46,003 nucleotides of DNA from JANOQP01 sp044227705 (lineage in GTDB: Bacteria; Bacteroidota; Bacteroidia; Chitinophagales; Saprospiraceae): positions 1 to 46,003 of the forward strand of contig JBGAWE010000008.1 of assembly GCA_044227705.1 (NCBI GenBank), written 5' to 3'. The translations under genes were made by a program, and so were the position numbers. Under the pieces are notes generated by a model. The model was not told where the DNA came from, ran no database searches, and saw nothing but the letters and a program-made list of their open reading frames with translations. Shown here piece after piece: positions 33,609 through 42,500 of this stretch; position 1 is the stretch's first letter; the number at the start of each line of letters is the position of its first letter.

Positions 33609-36116
33609 TCATGCCGAGCAAGCCTCGCAGTCCGGGTTGTCGAGCGAACAGATTTTTCCCGCCGGTATCGGCTCGTCGCTGAACATGGTCGGCGTCTCCA
33701 TGACCATCTCCGCCAGTTCAACATCGGCCACGGCCTGCGGGCGCGAGGCCATCTTTTCGGCCAAAAAGGCTTTCGCCGTCTCTGCCGCCTCGGCCATCTC
33801 GACCGGAACGGGCGCGCCCTCCTCCGTTTTCACGCCGGAGATGCGCTGGTGCTTCGCGGCGAGGGTGAACTTGATGGGGTCGGTCGCCGCTTTCGAGCGC
33901 AGATAGTACATCCCCGTTTTCAGGCCGCGCTGCCAGCCGTAGAAGTGCATCGACGAGAGCTTCGCAAACGAGGGCGACTCCATGAAGATGTTCAAAGACT
34001 GGCTCTGGCAGATGAACGCGCCCCTGTCGGCCGCCTGGTCGATGAGGACCTTCTGGCTTATCTCGTAGGCCGTCTTGTAGAGGTCGCGCACCTCTTGCGG
34101 TATCGCTTCGATATTCTGCACGGAGCCGTTGGCCGCCATGATGGCCTCTTTCATCTCGTCGTCCCACAGGTTGAGGCGGACGAGGTCTTTGAGCAAATGC
34201 TTGTTGACGATGATGTGCTCGCCCGAGAGGGTGCGGCGCGTGTAGATGTTCGACGTGTAAGGCTCGAAGCACTCGTTGTTGCCCAAAATCTGGCTCGTCG
34301 AGGCCGTCGGCATCGGCGCGAGGAGGAGCGAGTTGCGCACGCCGTGCTGCATGATGTCCTCGCGCAAGGCCGACCAATCCCAGCGCGTCGACGGGCTTTC
34401 TCCCCACATGTCAAATTGAAAGACGCCCTGCGAGATGGGCGAGCCGGGGAAGGTTTCGTAATGTCCGTGCTTCTTCGCCAGCTCGCAGCTCTCGGTCAAC
34501 CCGGCGAAATAAATCGTCTCGAAGATGTCCTTGTTGAGCTGCCGGGCCTCCGGGCCGTCGAACGGGAAGCGCATCAAGATGTATGCATCCGCCAGACCCT
34601 GCACGCCGAGGCCGATGGGCCGGTGGCGCATGTTGGAGTTGCGCGCCTCGGGGATGGGGTAGTAGTTGATGTCGATGACCTTGTTGAGGTTGCGCGTGAC
34701 GACGCGGGCGATGTCGAACAGCTTCTTGAAGTTGAACGCCCCGTTCTCCACGAACTTCGGCAGCGAAATGCTGGCGAGGTTGCAGACCGCCACTTCGTCC
34801 GCCGACGTGTACTCCAGAATCTCCGTGCAGAGGTTCGACGAGCGGATGGTGCCGAGGTTCTTCTGGTTCGACTTCTTGTTGGCCGCGTCCTTGTACAAAA
34901 TGTACGGCGTGCCGGTCTCGATTTGGCTTTCGAGGATGGCGAACCAGAGGTCTTGCGCCTTCACCACCTTGCGGGCGCGGCCTTCCTGTTCGTATTTGTG
35001 GTACAGCGCCTCGAACTCGCCGCCGTAGGTGTCGAACAGCCCGGGCGCCTCGTTCGGGTCGAAGAGCGACCAGTTCTCGCCCGCCTTCACCCTTTCCATA
35101 AAGAGGTCACAAATCCACATGGCGTAGAAAAGGTCGCGGGCGCGCATCTCCTCCTTGCCGTGGTTCTTTTTCAAATCGAGAAACTCGAAGATGTCGGCGT
35201 GCCACGGTTCGAGGTAGACGGCGAACGCGCCCTTCCGCTTCCCGCCGCCCTGGTCGACGTAGCGCGCCGTGTCGTTGAAGACGCGCAGCATCGGGATGAT
35301 GCCGTTGGAGGTGCCGCCCGTGCCCTTGATATAGCTGCCCGTCGCCCGGATGTTGTGGATGGAAACCCCGATGCCGCCCGCCGACTGCGAAATCAAAGCG
35401 CAACGGCGCAAGGTTTCAAAAATGCCCGCGATGCTGTCGTCGACCATCGACAGGAGGAAGCACGAGGAGAGTTGCGGCTTCGGCGTCCCGGCGTTGAACA
35501 GCGTAGGCGTGGCGTGGATGAACCACTTTTCCGACATCAGATTGTAGGTCTCGATGGCCGCGTCGATGTCGTCGCCGTGGATGCCGACTGCCACGCGCAT
35601 CAACAATTGCTGCGGCCGTTCGACCACCTTGCCGTGCATCCGCAGGAGGTAAGACCGCTCCAAGGTCTTGAACCCGAAATAGTCGAAGTCGAAGTCGCGG
35701 TCGTAGATGATGGCCGAGTCGAGCTTCGAGGCGTTCTTCTTGATGATTTTCCAAGTCTCGTCGCCTATGAGGCCGGCGCGTTCGCCGGTCTTCGGGTCGA
35801 TGTAGTGGTAAAGCCCCTCGACGGTCTTCGAAAAAGACTTGTCGGTGTTCTTGTGGAGGTTCGACACGGCGATGCGCGCGGCGAGCAGCGCGTAATCCGG
35901 GTGCACGGTGGCCATCGAGGCGGCGGTCTCGGCGGCGAGGTTGTCCAGCTCGGTGGTGGAGACGCCGTCGTAGAGGCCCTGGACGACCTTCATCGTGATG
36001 CTGATGATGTTGACGAAACGGGTGTCCAGCCCGTAGGAGAGTTTTTTGACCCGCGCCGTGATTTTGTCGAAGGAGACCTCTTCGCGCTGGCCGTTGCGTT
36101 TGATAACTTCCATCAT
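33609..36116 (-). CDS. nrdA: Ribonucleoside-diphosphate reductase, large (alpha) subunit, eukaryote-like class Ia
   Basis: 835-aa catalytic subunit that reduces NDPs to dNDPs. It begins MMEVIKRNGQREEVSFDKIT, an ATP-cone start close to that of eukaryotic RRM1. Visible motifs: PTLFNAGTPKPQLSSCFLLS (with the redox-active Cys), VSIHNIRATGSYIKGTGG, the active-site NLCTEILEYTS (Asn, Cys, Glu), PMPTASTSQILGNNECFEPY (substrate phosphate loop) and the C-terminal shuttle cysteines in CSLDNPDCEACSA. Length matches the family. The in-frame reading to 36332 adds 72 residues of low-quality sequence ahead of the ATP cone and is rejected. Its partner nrdB is 1.9 kb away on the same strand, with fic and a DUF3800 gene between. 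Confidence 0.97.
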   Translation of the reverse strand: MMEVIKRNGQREEVSFDKITARVKKLSYGLDTRFVNIISITMKVVQGLYDGVSTTELDNLAAETAASMATVHPDYALLAARIAVSNLHKNTDKSFSKTVEGLYHYIDPKTGERAGLIGDETWKIIKKNASKLDSAIIYDRDFDFDYFGFKTLERSYLLRMHGKVVERPQQLLMRVAVGIHGDDIDAAIETYNLMSEKWFIHATPTLFNAGTPKPQLSSCFLLSMVDDSIAGIFETLRRCALISQSAGGIGVSIHNIRATGSYIKGTGGTSNGIIPMLRVFNDTARYVDQGGGKRKGAFAVYLEPWHADIFEFLDLKKNHGKEEMRARDLFYAMWICDLFMERVKAGENWSLFDPNEAPGLFDTYGGEFEALYHKYEQEGRARKVVKAQDLWFAILESQIETGTPYILYKDAANKKSNQKNLGTIRSSNLCTEILEYTSADEVAVCNLASISLPKFVENGAFNFKKLFDIARVVTRNLNKVIDINYYPIPEARNSNMRHRPIGLGVQGLADAYILMRFPFDGPEARQLNKDIFETIYFAGLTESCELAKKHGHYETFPGSPISQGVFQFDMWGESPSTRWDWSALREDIMQHGVRNSLLLAPMPTASTSQILGNNECFEPYTSNIYTRRTLSGEHIIVNKHLLKDLVRLNLWDDEMKEAIMAANGSVQNIEAIPQEVRDLYKTAYEISQKVLIDQAADRGAFICQSQSLNIFMESPSFAKLSSMHFYGWQRGLKTGMYYLRSKAATDPIKFTLAAKHQRISGVKTEEGAPVPVEMAEAAETAKAFLAEKMASRPQAVADVELAEMVMETPTMFSDEPIPAGKICSLDNPDCEACSA

Positions 36117-36276
36117 AGTTGTGATGATTGTGGTTAGATTATGAAAGAGAAACGGTTTAGATTTGAATGATTTTGTGGTGCATTGTCGGTTTTTTGGAGC
36201 AGATTGCAATACATTTGTACCGAATCTGAAACACCCGTGTGGTCGAGTCTTTTGGGATTCGGTTTTTTTGCCCGGT

Positions 36277-37044
36277 TCAGACCATAACAATTTTGGTGTA
36301 GGTCGAGACGTTGGTGACGTGCGGGTTGACAACGTTTTTTAGGATGCCGTAAAATGTCCGAGCCCCTTTTTTCCGCACAAACTTGTTCGGCTCATAGTGC
36401 TGTCGTGCGAAATAGGCTACCAAGTCCACCATTTGGTGAAAATAGGAGGCGGATGAATCTCGCATGATAGGGTCTTCTACTACGGCCCGAAGCCGGATGT
36501 TGGTATGTCCGGGCCCGAATTGGATGTTGTTTGGGACCGGGTTGTAGTGCCGCATCTTGCGAATCAACTTGGTGAGCTTGCCTCCGTTTGTGTTGTCGGC
36601 AAGCAGTATTCCCTTGTCGTTTCCAGTCCCGCTCGGGAAGTTGTTGTGAGCAAGGGTATTGTCGAACCGCTGAATCAACACCCTCCAAGCGTAGTCGAAG
36701 ATGTCCTTTTGTGGGTTCTTCAATTTGTCGCAACAGACGCTGAAAATGCTTATGTCGTTCCGCTGATTGAGTCAGTTAAGGCATTTTTTAAGCAGGTCAA
36801 GTTTGGCATTCCGGGTCAGCGTGGCTTTCAGGTTCGCGCTGCCATTTAGGAAAACCGAGGCGTGGATTTCTTCCTGCATTTCCAGACCATACCTGTTCTT
36901 CAAGTATTTCCTGAATCGAACAAGGTCGTCCAAGATGTTCTGCCATTGGTTTTCATGCAGCACGATGGCTGAAAGGACGAAATAGCGAGAAGGAGAGTTG
37001 TGGTGGCCGACATCGCCGCTTTCATCGACATACATTAGGTACAT
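36277..37044 (-). pseudogene. DUF3800-family protein gene with an in-frame stop codon
   Basis: The N-terminal part MYLMYVDESGDVGHHNSPS carries the DUF3800 signature YxDESG, a putative RNase H-like acidic motif. It runs 90 codons to a TGA at 36772-36774. The same frame continues without a break for 164 more codons (FSVCCDKLKNPQKDIFDYAW, LIQRFDNTLAHNN, LAD, QMVDLVAYFARQHYE), which is the rest of the family, including the C-terminal QxxDLxAY-like motif. So a single nonsense change, not a frameshift, separates the halves. A second-half ATG at 36723 could start a fragment. Base composition is visibly poorer in GC than the surrounding nrd genes, suggesting acquisition by transfer. DUF3800 genes are often found near mobile or defence genes; function is unknown. 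Confidence 0.82.
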
Positions 37045-37080
37045 GGGGTCGATTTAGTTTGCGATTATGTGTTATTTGCC

Positions 37081-37104
37081 GTTGTTGGCGTCCCCGCCAA
37101 CAAC
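37081..37104. repeat. Perfect hairpin GTTGTTGGCG/CGCCAACAAC
   Basis: Ten-bp exact arms around TCCC, immediately abutting the inverted-repeat element at 37105-37238. Neither strand has a T-tract. Likely a dispersed palindromic repeat. Confidence 0.75.
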
Positions 37105-37238
37105 TAGACTTCTTGCGAAAGGCCTCGGAGAGGTCTAATATATGGGCATCAGATGCGAACTCTCCGAGGTCGAAACCAATCTTTCACGCGGTCTTTCTAC
37201 CAACATTTGACCTCTCGAGGTCTTTCATAAGAAGTCTA
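37105..37238. mobile_element. MITE-like element with 30-31-bp terminal inverted repeats
   Basis: Left end (37105-37135, starting TAGACTTCTT) and right end (37209-37238) are inverted copies with three mismatches and one gap. Inside, CTCGGAGAG (37125-37133) has a further inverted copy CTCTCCGAG, so the RNA or DNA could form a branched structure. The 134-bp size, lack of coding capacity and position between fic and the DUF3800 gene fit a miniature inverted-repeat element or a folded repeat. No clear target-site duplication was seen. Confidence 0.6.
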
Positions 37239-37248
37239 CTTATTGAAT

Positions 37249-38031
37249 TCAAATTCCAATTGAGCTTGGTAGCATCAACAAGAACGGCAAGGATTTCTGG
37301 TAGTCCAAAGCTTCATATTCCAGCCCGAGGGCGCGGAGGTTGTTGTAATAGCCCTGATGGTTCTCGTAATAATTCCGCTCGCTCGGCAGGAACCATGCTT
37401 TCTCCCCCAGTTTTTGGGCGATGAACCATTTTTCCAGCAGCCTCGCCGTCCGCCCGTTGCCGTCGTTGAAGGGATGTATCTTCACAAAGACCAGATGAAT
37501 CATGCTGGCAAAAAAGAAAACGGCCTCCATGCTCAACTCCTCCGACAACAAGGTGGCGATGTCCGCGTGCAGCTTCTCCATTTCCCCGTTTACGGCGAAA
37601 GGCGATGCCGCCACATATTCGATGCGCCCGTCCGGCGTGGAAACGTACATGTTCTGGGTTCGCACCTTCCCTTGCTGGTGCTTGGCGACCAGATGCTTGC
37701 TCAACAACTGGTGCGCCGCCGCCAGGTTTTCCGCGTTCAAGGCATTGCTTTTGGCGAACAAGTAGGCGGCATACAAATCGTCCACCTTCTTCGTGTAGTC
37801 CGGCAAGAACTCGATGCCGAAGCGCTTGTGCTTGACGTAAGAGTCAAGCTCAACCTCCTCGCCCTCTATCTTGCTCGAATACACAGAGGCGACGGAAGTG
37901 TAAAAGCTGAATGCATCGGTGGAAATCTCGGCGTCGCGCAGTTGCTCAAAGGCAGCGGGCAAGCCATTTGGGACTTGCTTCAAGTATGCTTCGAGGAGCG
38001 CGGTCGGCAATATTTCCAGCTTCGCAACCAT
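37249..38031 (-). CDS. Fic-domain protein (AMP-transferase-like), class II with N-terminal inhibitory motif
   Basis: 260-aa Fic protein. The active-site motif HPFNDGNGRTAR is at residues 186-197 with catalytic His186 and the phosphate-binding Asp/Asn/Gly/Arg set complete, so nucleotidyl (usually AMP) transfer to a hydroxyl side chain is expected. An inhibitory motif of the [S/T]xxxE[G/N] type is present upstream as SSKIEG (Ser52, Glu56, Gly57), which makes it a self-inhibited class II Fic enzyme; the flap VRTQNMYVSTPDGRIEYVAA precedes the active site. It starts only nine bases after the nrdB stop on the same strand, so it is probably co-transcribed and possibly translationally coupled with nrdB. 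Target is unknown. Confidence 0.93.
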   Translation of the reverse strand: MVAKLEILPTALLEAYLKQVPNGLPAAFEQLRDAEISTDAFSFYTSVASVYSSKIEGEEVELDSYVKHKRFGIEFLPDYTKKVDDLYAAYLFAKSNALNAENLAAAHQLLSKHLVAKHQQGKVRTQNMYVSTPDGRIEYVAASPFAVNGEMEKLHADIATLLSEELSMEAVFFFASMIHLVFVKIHPFNDGNGRTARLLEKWFIAQKLGEKAWFLPSERNYYENHQGYYNNLRALGLEYEALDYQKSLPFLLMLPSSIGI

Positions 38032-38040
38032 CGCTCTTTG

Positions 38041-39024
38041 TTAAAAATCCGCCTCCATCGAGAACACCTGCTCCTTCCGGTCGCCCATCACGCCCGACTT
38101 CTGGTAGTCGCCGACGCGCTTCTCGAAGAAGTTGGTCTTCCCCTGTATCGAAATCATCTCCATCCACGGGAAGGGGTTGGCCGTGTTGTACACCTTCTCG
38201 TTGCCCAGCGACAGGAGCAGCCGGTCGGCCACGAACTCGATGTACTGCCCCATCATCCCGGCGTTCATGCCGATGAGCGAGACGGGCAGTGCGTCCGTCA
38301 CGAACTCCTTCTCGAACACGACGGCCTCCGTGATGATGCTCTCGATTTCCTTCGGGTCCAGCTTGTTCTCGAGCATCGAGTAGAGGAGGCAGGCGAAGTC
38401 GCAGTGAAGGCCCTCGTCGCGGCTGATCAGCTCGTTCGAGAAGCAGAGGCCCGGCATCAGCCCGCGTTTTTTCAGCCAAAAAATGGAACAGAACGACCCG
38501 GAGAAGAAAATGCCCTCCACCGCCGCGAACGCAACGAGCCGGTGAGCGAACGACGGTGCCTCGTCAATCCAGCGAAGCGCCCATTGGCCTTTTTTGGAGA
38601 CGCAGTCGAGGTTTTGCAGCGCGTGGAAGAGGTAGTCTTTCTCTTTCGGCTCCTTAATATAGGTGTCGATGAGCAGCGAGTAGGTCTCCGAGTGGATGTT
38701 CTCCATCGCCACCTGAAAGCCATAGAAGCACCGCGCCTCCGGAATCTGCACCTCGCGCATGAAGTTGAGGACGAGGTTCTCGTTGACGATGCCATCAGAG
38801 GCGGCGAAGAAGGCGAGGACGTGCTTCACGAAGTGCCGCTCGTGGTCGCTCATTTTGTCCCAATCGGCGAGGTCCTGCGTGAGGTCGATTTCCTCCGCCG
38901 TCCAAAAACTGGCCACGTGGGTTTTGTAGAACTTCCATATGTCGTGGTGCTTGATGGGAAAAAGCACGAACCGGTTGGGGTTCTCGTCGAGCATCGGCTC
39001 GGGCTTGGCAGCAGGTTTCGACAT
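38041..39024 (-). CDS. nrdB: Ribonucleoside-diphosphate reductase, small (beta) subunit, eukaryote-like class Ia
   Basis: 327-aa radical-generating subunit. Di-iron and radical residues are visible: Asp47 in FWTAEEIDL, Glu78-region AFFAASDGIVNENL, MENIHSETY with Glu108, His111 and the tyrosyl radical Tyr115, VEGIFFSGSF, and SRDEGLHCDF. Long stretches (ARCFYGFQVAMENIHSE, IFWLKKRGLMPGL, YIEFVADRLLL, GKTNFFEKRVGDYQ) match eukaryotic RRM2, and the C-terminus FSMEADF is the typical peptide that docks into the large subunit. The start at 39024 (MSKPAAKPEP) is preferred over an in-frame ORF start 17 codons upstream. It precedes fic by nine bases; a cluster of DnaA-box-like sites lies upstream. Confidence 0.97.
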   Translation of the reverse strand: MSKPAAKPEPMLDENPNRFVLFPIKHHDIWKFYKTHVASFWTAEEIDLTQDLADWDKMSDHERHFVKHVLAFFAASDGIVNENLVLNFMREVQIPEARCFYGFQVAMENIHSETYSLLIDTYIKEPKEKDYLFHALQNLDCVSKKGQWALRWIDEAPSFAHRLVAFAAVEGIFFSGSFCSIFWLKKRGLMPGLCFSNELISRDEGLHCDFACLLYSMLENKLDPKEIESIITEAVVFEKEFVTDALPVSLIGMNAGMMGQYIEFVADRLLLSLGNEKVYNTANPFPWMEMISIQGKTNFFEKRVGDYQKSGVMGDRKEQVFSMEADF

Positions 39025-39520
39025 CGTCGGCTGGTTTTGAATCAGTGCAAAAAGAGGTTGACAAAAGCGGGCCAAAGCCCCTCGGCCGACCGCCCCTCAG
39101 GGCAATCAGCTTGCTTGTTGATAGCGTGTTTGTCGTGGCGGACTCGACCGCTTGAAACCGTTCGCGGGACAGACAACTTGTCGGACTCGGCTTGTCTGAA
39201 AAGGGTGGAAAGTTCTCTCAATCCGATTTGCGTGCTCGCGTTGGCGAAGGTAGGCAGGCGGGGCGGTTCGTCAAGGCCAATTTTCCACAGAATGTGGAAA
39301 AGACGCGCAACTTGCTGATTGTCAATTAGGTGCCGACCCTGCCGAAGTTTTCCACGATGTGGATAACTCGCTGTGGAAAAATTTGGGGACATTGCGAGCT
39401 TGGTTTTTCACCCCTCGGCGATCCGGTTTAGCATAGCCATCGTTGGCCCTATGAAAATGAAGCGGCGACCCCTGCATCGCCTGGGCCGCCGCTTGAAACG
39501 AGTTAACCTTGCTGGAACCG
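39025..39520. promoter_or_regulatory. nrdB upstream region with a DnaA-box cluster
   Basis: This 496-bp gap has no supported gene. At 39281-39380 five TTWTNCACA-like sites occur: TTTTCCACA at 39281-39289, its inverse at 39293-39301, TTTTCCACG at 39348-39356, an exact DnaA box (TTATCCACA, minus strand) at 39358-39366, and TTTTCCACA (minus) at 39372-39380. The first four form two dyads with 3- and 1-base spacers. In E. coli DnaA is known to regulate nrdAB, so a similar control of nrdB is plausible. The remaining sequence shows nothing clear apart from the adhesin terminator at 39460-39494. Confidence 0.6.
39460..39494 (-). terminator. Probable terminator of the 1522-aa adhesin gene
   Basis: AAGCGGCGACCC and GGGCCGCCGCTT pair with one mismatch; on the minus strand the stem is followed by CATTTTCAT, a weak T-rich run. 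It lies 27 bp after the adhesin stop codon. Confidence 0.65.
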
Positions 39521-42500
39521 TTAGTTCCTCACCAACTGCCGCACGACCACGCGCCCATCCACCGAGATTTTAAGCTGATAGACCCCGGCAGCCAGTCCCG
39601 AGAAGTCGAGCGGGCAGCGGCTTTGCGAACCGTCGAAGCGCATCCGCCCGACCAACCGCCCGGCCGCCTCGAACGCATCGACCCGGATTTCTTTCCCCAT
39701 GATTTTTGAAAAGACAAGCTCTGCTCGCCCGCTCGTCGGGTTCGGCGAGAGGGCCATGTCCGCAGCCCAATCCGGCTCGCTCGATGACACGAGGTTGTCG
39801 ACCACAAATTTTTGAGAGGTCAGAACACAGCCGTTCGCGTCGGTGATTTTCAAAACGTACTCGCCCGCGTTCAGCCCCGTCAGGTTCTGGTTGGTGGAGA
39901 AGGGCTGCCCGTTTTTCGTCCATGAAAAAGTGTAGCCGGGCGTTCCGCCGCCGACCGAGAGAGTGATGCTGCCGATTCCCGCGTTGCCTATGTCGTTGAC
40001 AGTCAACGGGTTGGAGATGGCGATGGCCGCCGGTTCTCCTAAAAACAGGGTGGCCTGTGAGTTGCAACCGCCGCCGTCGGTGATGGTCACGAGGTGATAA
40101 CCGGCGCAGATTCCGGTCAGGCCGGGCGTGTTCTCTCCGGTCTCCCATTTGTAGGTGAACGGGCCTTTGCCGCCCGAGAGGTTGGCGGTGAGCGCGCCGT
40201 CGCAGCCGCCGCTGCACTTTGGTTGAACCTCGGCGGCCGTTGCCGTCGGCTTGTCGAAGATGGTTATGGTGAACTCGCATGTCGACGAGTTGCCGCTCGC
40301 GTCGGTGAACCGCCACTTGTTGACCGTCACCCCGACAGGAAAGACCGAGCCGCTCTGCAAACCGTCCAAAAACTCGAACTGGCCCCCGTTGCCGAGGCAG
40401 TTGTCGAGCGCGACGGGGTAGGGGAAGGCCACCGCTGCCTGGCACGACCACGCCTCCTTGTTCGGCGGGCAGGTCAGCGTCGGCGGGATGTTGTCGACGA
40501 TTGTGGCCTGCGCGATGCCCGTCGAGAAGTTGCCCGCGCCGTCCGTCGCCGTGATGACCACGTCGTGGGTGCCGAGCTGCGAGCAGTCGAAGAAGGGCGG
40601 CGTGGCCGACCATTTTGTGATGCCGCAGTTGTCGGTCGAGCCGTCGTTGAAATCGGCGGCGACGAGCGTCGCCTTCCCGTTCACGTCGATTGAGAAAGTC
40701 CGGTTTTTCAGAACGACTACCGGCTTGATGAGGTCGGCCGATTTTATCTGAACCGTGAGGGTCTTCGTGCAGCCGTTCGCGTCCGTCGCCACGACTTGGA
40801 AGTTGCCTGCGCCGACGGCGGTCAGGTTCGCGCCCGTCTGCCCGTTGTCCCAGAGGAAGCTGAAACCGGGCGTTCCGCCGTTGGCGGAGACGGTCGCCGT
40901 GCCGGTCAAATCGTTCGGGCATTGAACATTGGTGTGCGTTTCAGAAAGCGAAATCGGCCCCGGCTGCCCGACGGTGAAGGTCTGCGTGGCCGTGCAGCCG
41001 TTCGCGTCCTGCGCCGTCACGGTGTAGAAACCGGCCGCGAGGCCGCTGACGGTCGAGCCGGTCAGGCCGTTCGACCAGAAGTAGCTCGGCTGCCCGTTCG
41101 GGTTGGCGAGCTGTGCGGTTATCGAGCCGGTCGCCGAGCCGTTGCAGGTCGCGTTGACGGCGTTTCCGGAAAGAGAAATCGCGCAGGCCGCCGCCCCGAC
41201 GATGGCCGTCGCGGTGGCCGTGCAGCCGTTCACGTCGGTCGCGGTGACGGTGTAGCTGCCCGGGGCGAGGCCGGTGACGGTTTCCGTGTTCTGGCCGTTC
41301 GGCCAAAGGAAAGTAATGCCTCCCGCGCCACCGCTTGCCGTCGCTGTGGCGGTTCCGTCGTTTAGGTTGGCCATCGTTTGGTCGGTCGAGCTGGCCGTCG
41401 CGGTCACTTGTTCAGCCGCAGCGAGGTCGATGGAGGCCGTCGCCGTGCAGCCGTCGGCGTCCGTCACGGTGACGTTGGCCTGCCCGGCGGCAAGGTTTTG
41501 GGCGAAGTTGCCCGTCTCACCGCTCGACCACGAGAATGTGTAGCTCCCAAAACCGTAGGCCGCGCCCGCGCTCGCCGAGCCGCTGTTCTGCCCGAAGCAT
41601 TTCGGCGGCTGCGCCGAGAAGATGGCGACCGTCGGCGGCTCCGTTTTTTGAACAGAGACCGAACTCGCGGCGGTGCAGCCGTTAAGGTTGCTCGTCACCG
41701 TCAGGTGGTAGTTGCCTTCCGCGCTCACGGCCGCAAAGGGGCTGTTCCAGCCGCTGACGATTTGCCCGTTGGCCGTCGCCCATTGATAGCTGAAGTTGCC
41801 CGGCGTGGCCGAGAGGACGACGTTTTGGTTGAAACAATTGAGCCGCGCCGGTTGCTCGATGCTGAAAACCGGCAGCGTCACGTCGCCACTGACCACCCTT
41901 TGCGCGGAGGCCGAGCAGCCGTTTTCCGTGTTCGTCACCGTCATCACATAGGTGCCGAGCGCGTCGACGGTCGGGTTGAGTGTGTTTTGCCCGTCGGTGA
42001 TGTTGCCGCCGACCGTCGTCCAGACGATGGCGGGGCTGGGGCCACCATTCAAGAGGTTGCCGAAAAGCGTGGCCGTCGGGTTGCTGCAGGTCAGTTTTGT
42101 GGGCGAGGCGATGCCGACGGTCGGGTAGTTGATATTCTTTGAAACAACGACGCTGACGGTCGTCGAGCAATGGTTTCCGGGGTTCGTGATTTTCAAAAAG
42201 TAGGTCCCCGCCTCGTCGACGACGGGCTGGAAGGTGTTCGTCCCGCTCACGAAATGCCCGCCGCTCGTCGACCACTCGGGCGCGAATCCGCTCGACGAGT
42301 TGCCCACGATGGGCGCCTGCGGCGAGTAGCAGTTTAGCGTGAAAGGCTGGCTGATTTGCGCGTCCGGCTTTGCGATGTCCTGCAAAATGGTGACGGAGGA
42401 GGTGCCAATGCAGTTGTTCGTCTTGTTCAGAACGTTCAAAAAGTAGTGGCCCGGCAGGTCGACGGTCGGCGTGAGCGTGTTCTGCCCGCCGCTGAAATGG

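Noticed and set aside
33849..36137. 762-codon open frame antisense to nrdA
   Set aside because: nrdA is unambiguous on the minus strand; the antisense product is Arg/Val-rich with no recognisable fold.
36210..36217. TACATTTG, a perfect -7 promoter-like element on the plus strand
   Set aside because: No TTG lies at 19-21 bp and no plus-strand gene follows; probably chance in the AT-rich gap.
37357..39318. Long plus-strand open frame across fic and nrdB
   Set aside because: It spans two well-defined genes on the other strand and has no domain of its own.
39281..39380. DnaA-box cluster as a chromosomal origin
   Set aside because: No dnaA, dnaN, gidA or AT-rich unwinding element is near; the position upstream of nrdB fits regulation better. 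Cumulative GC skew of the whole genome would settle it.
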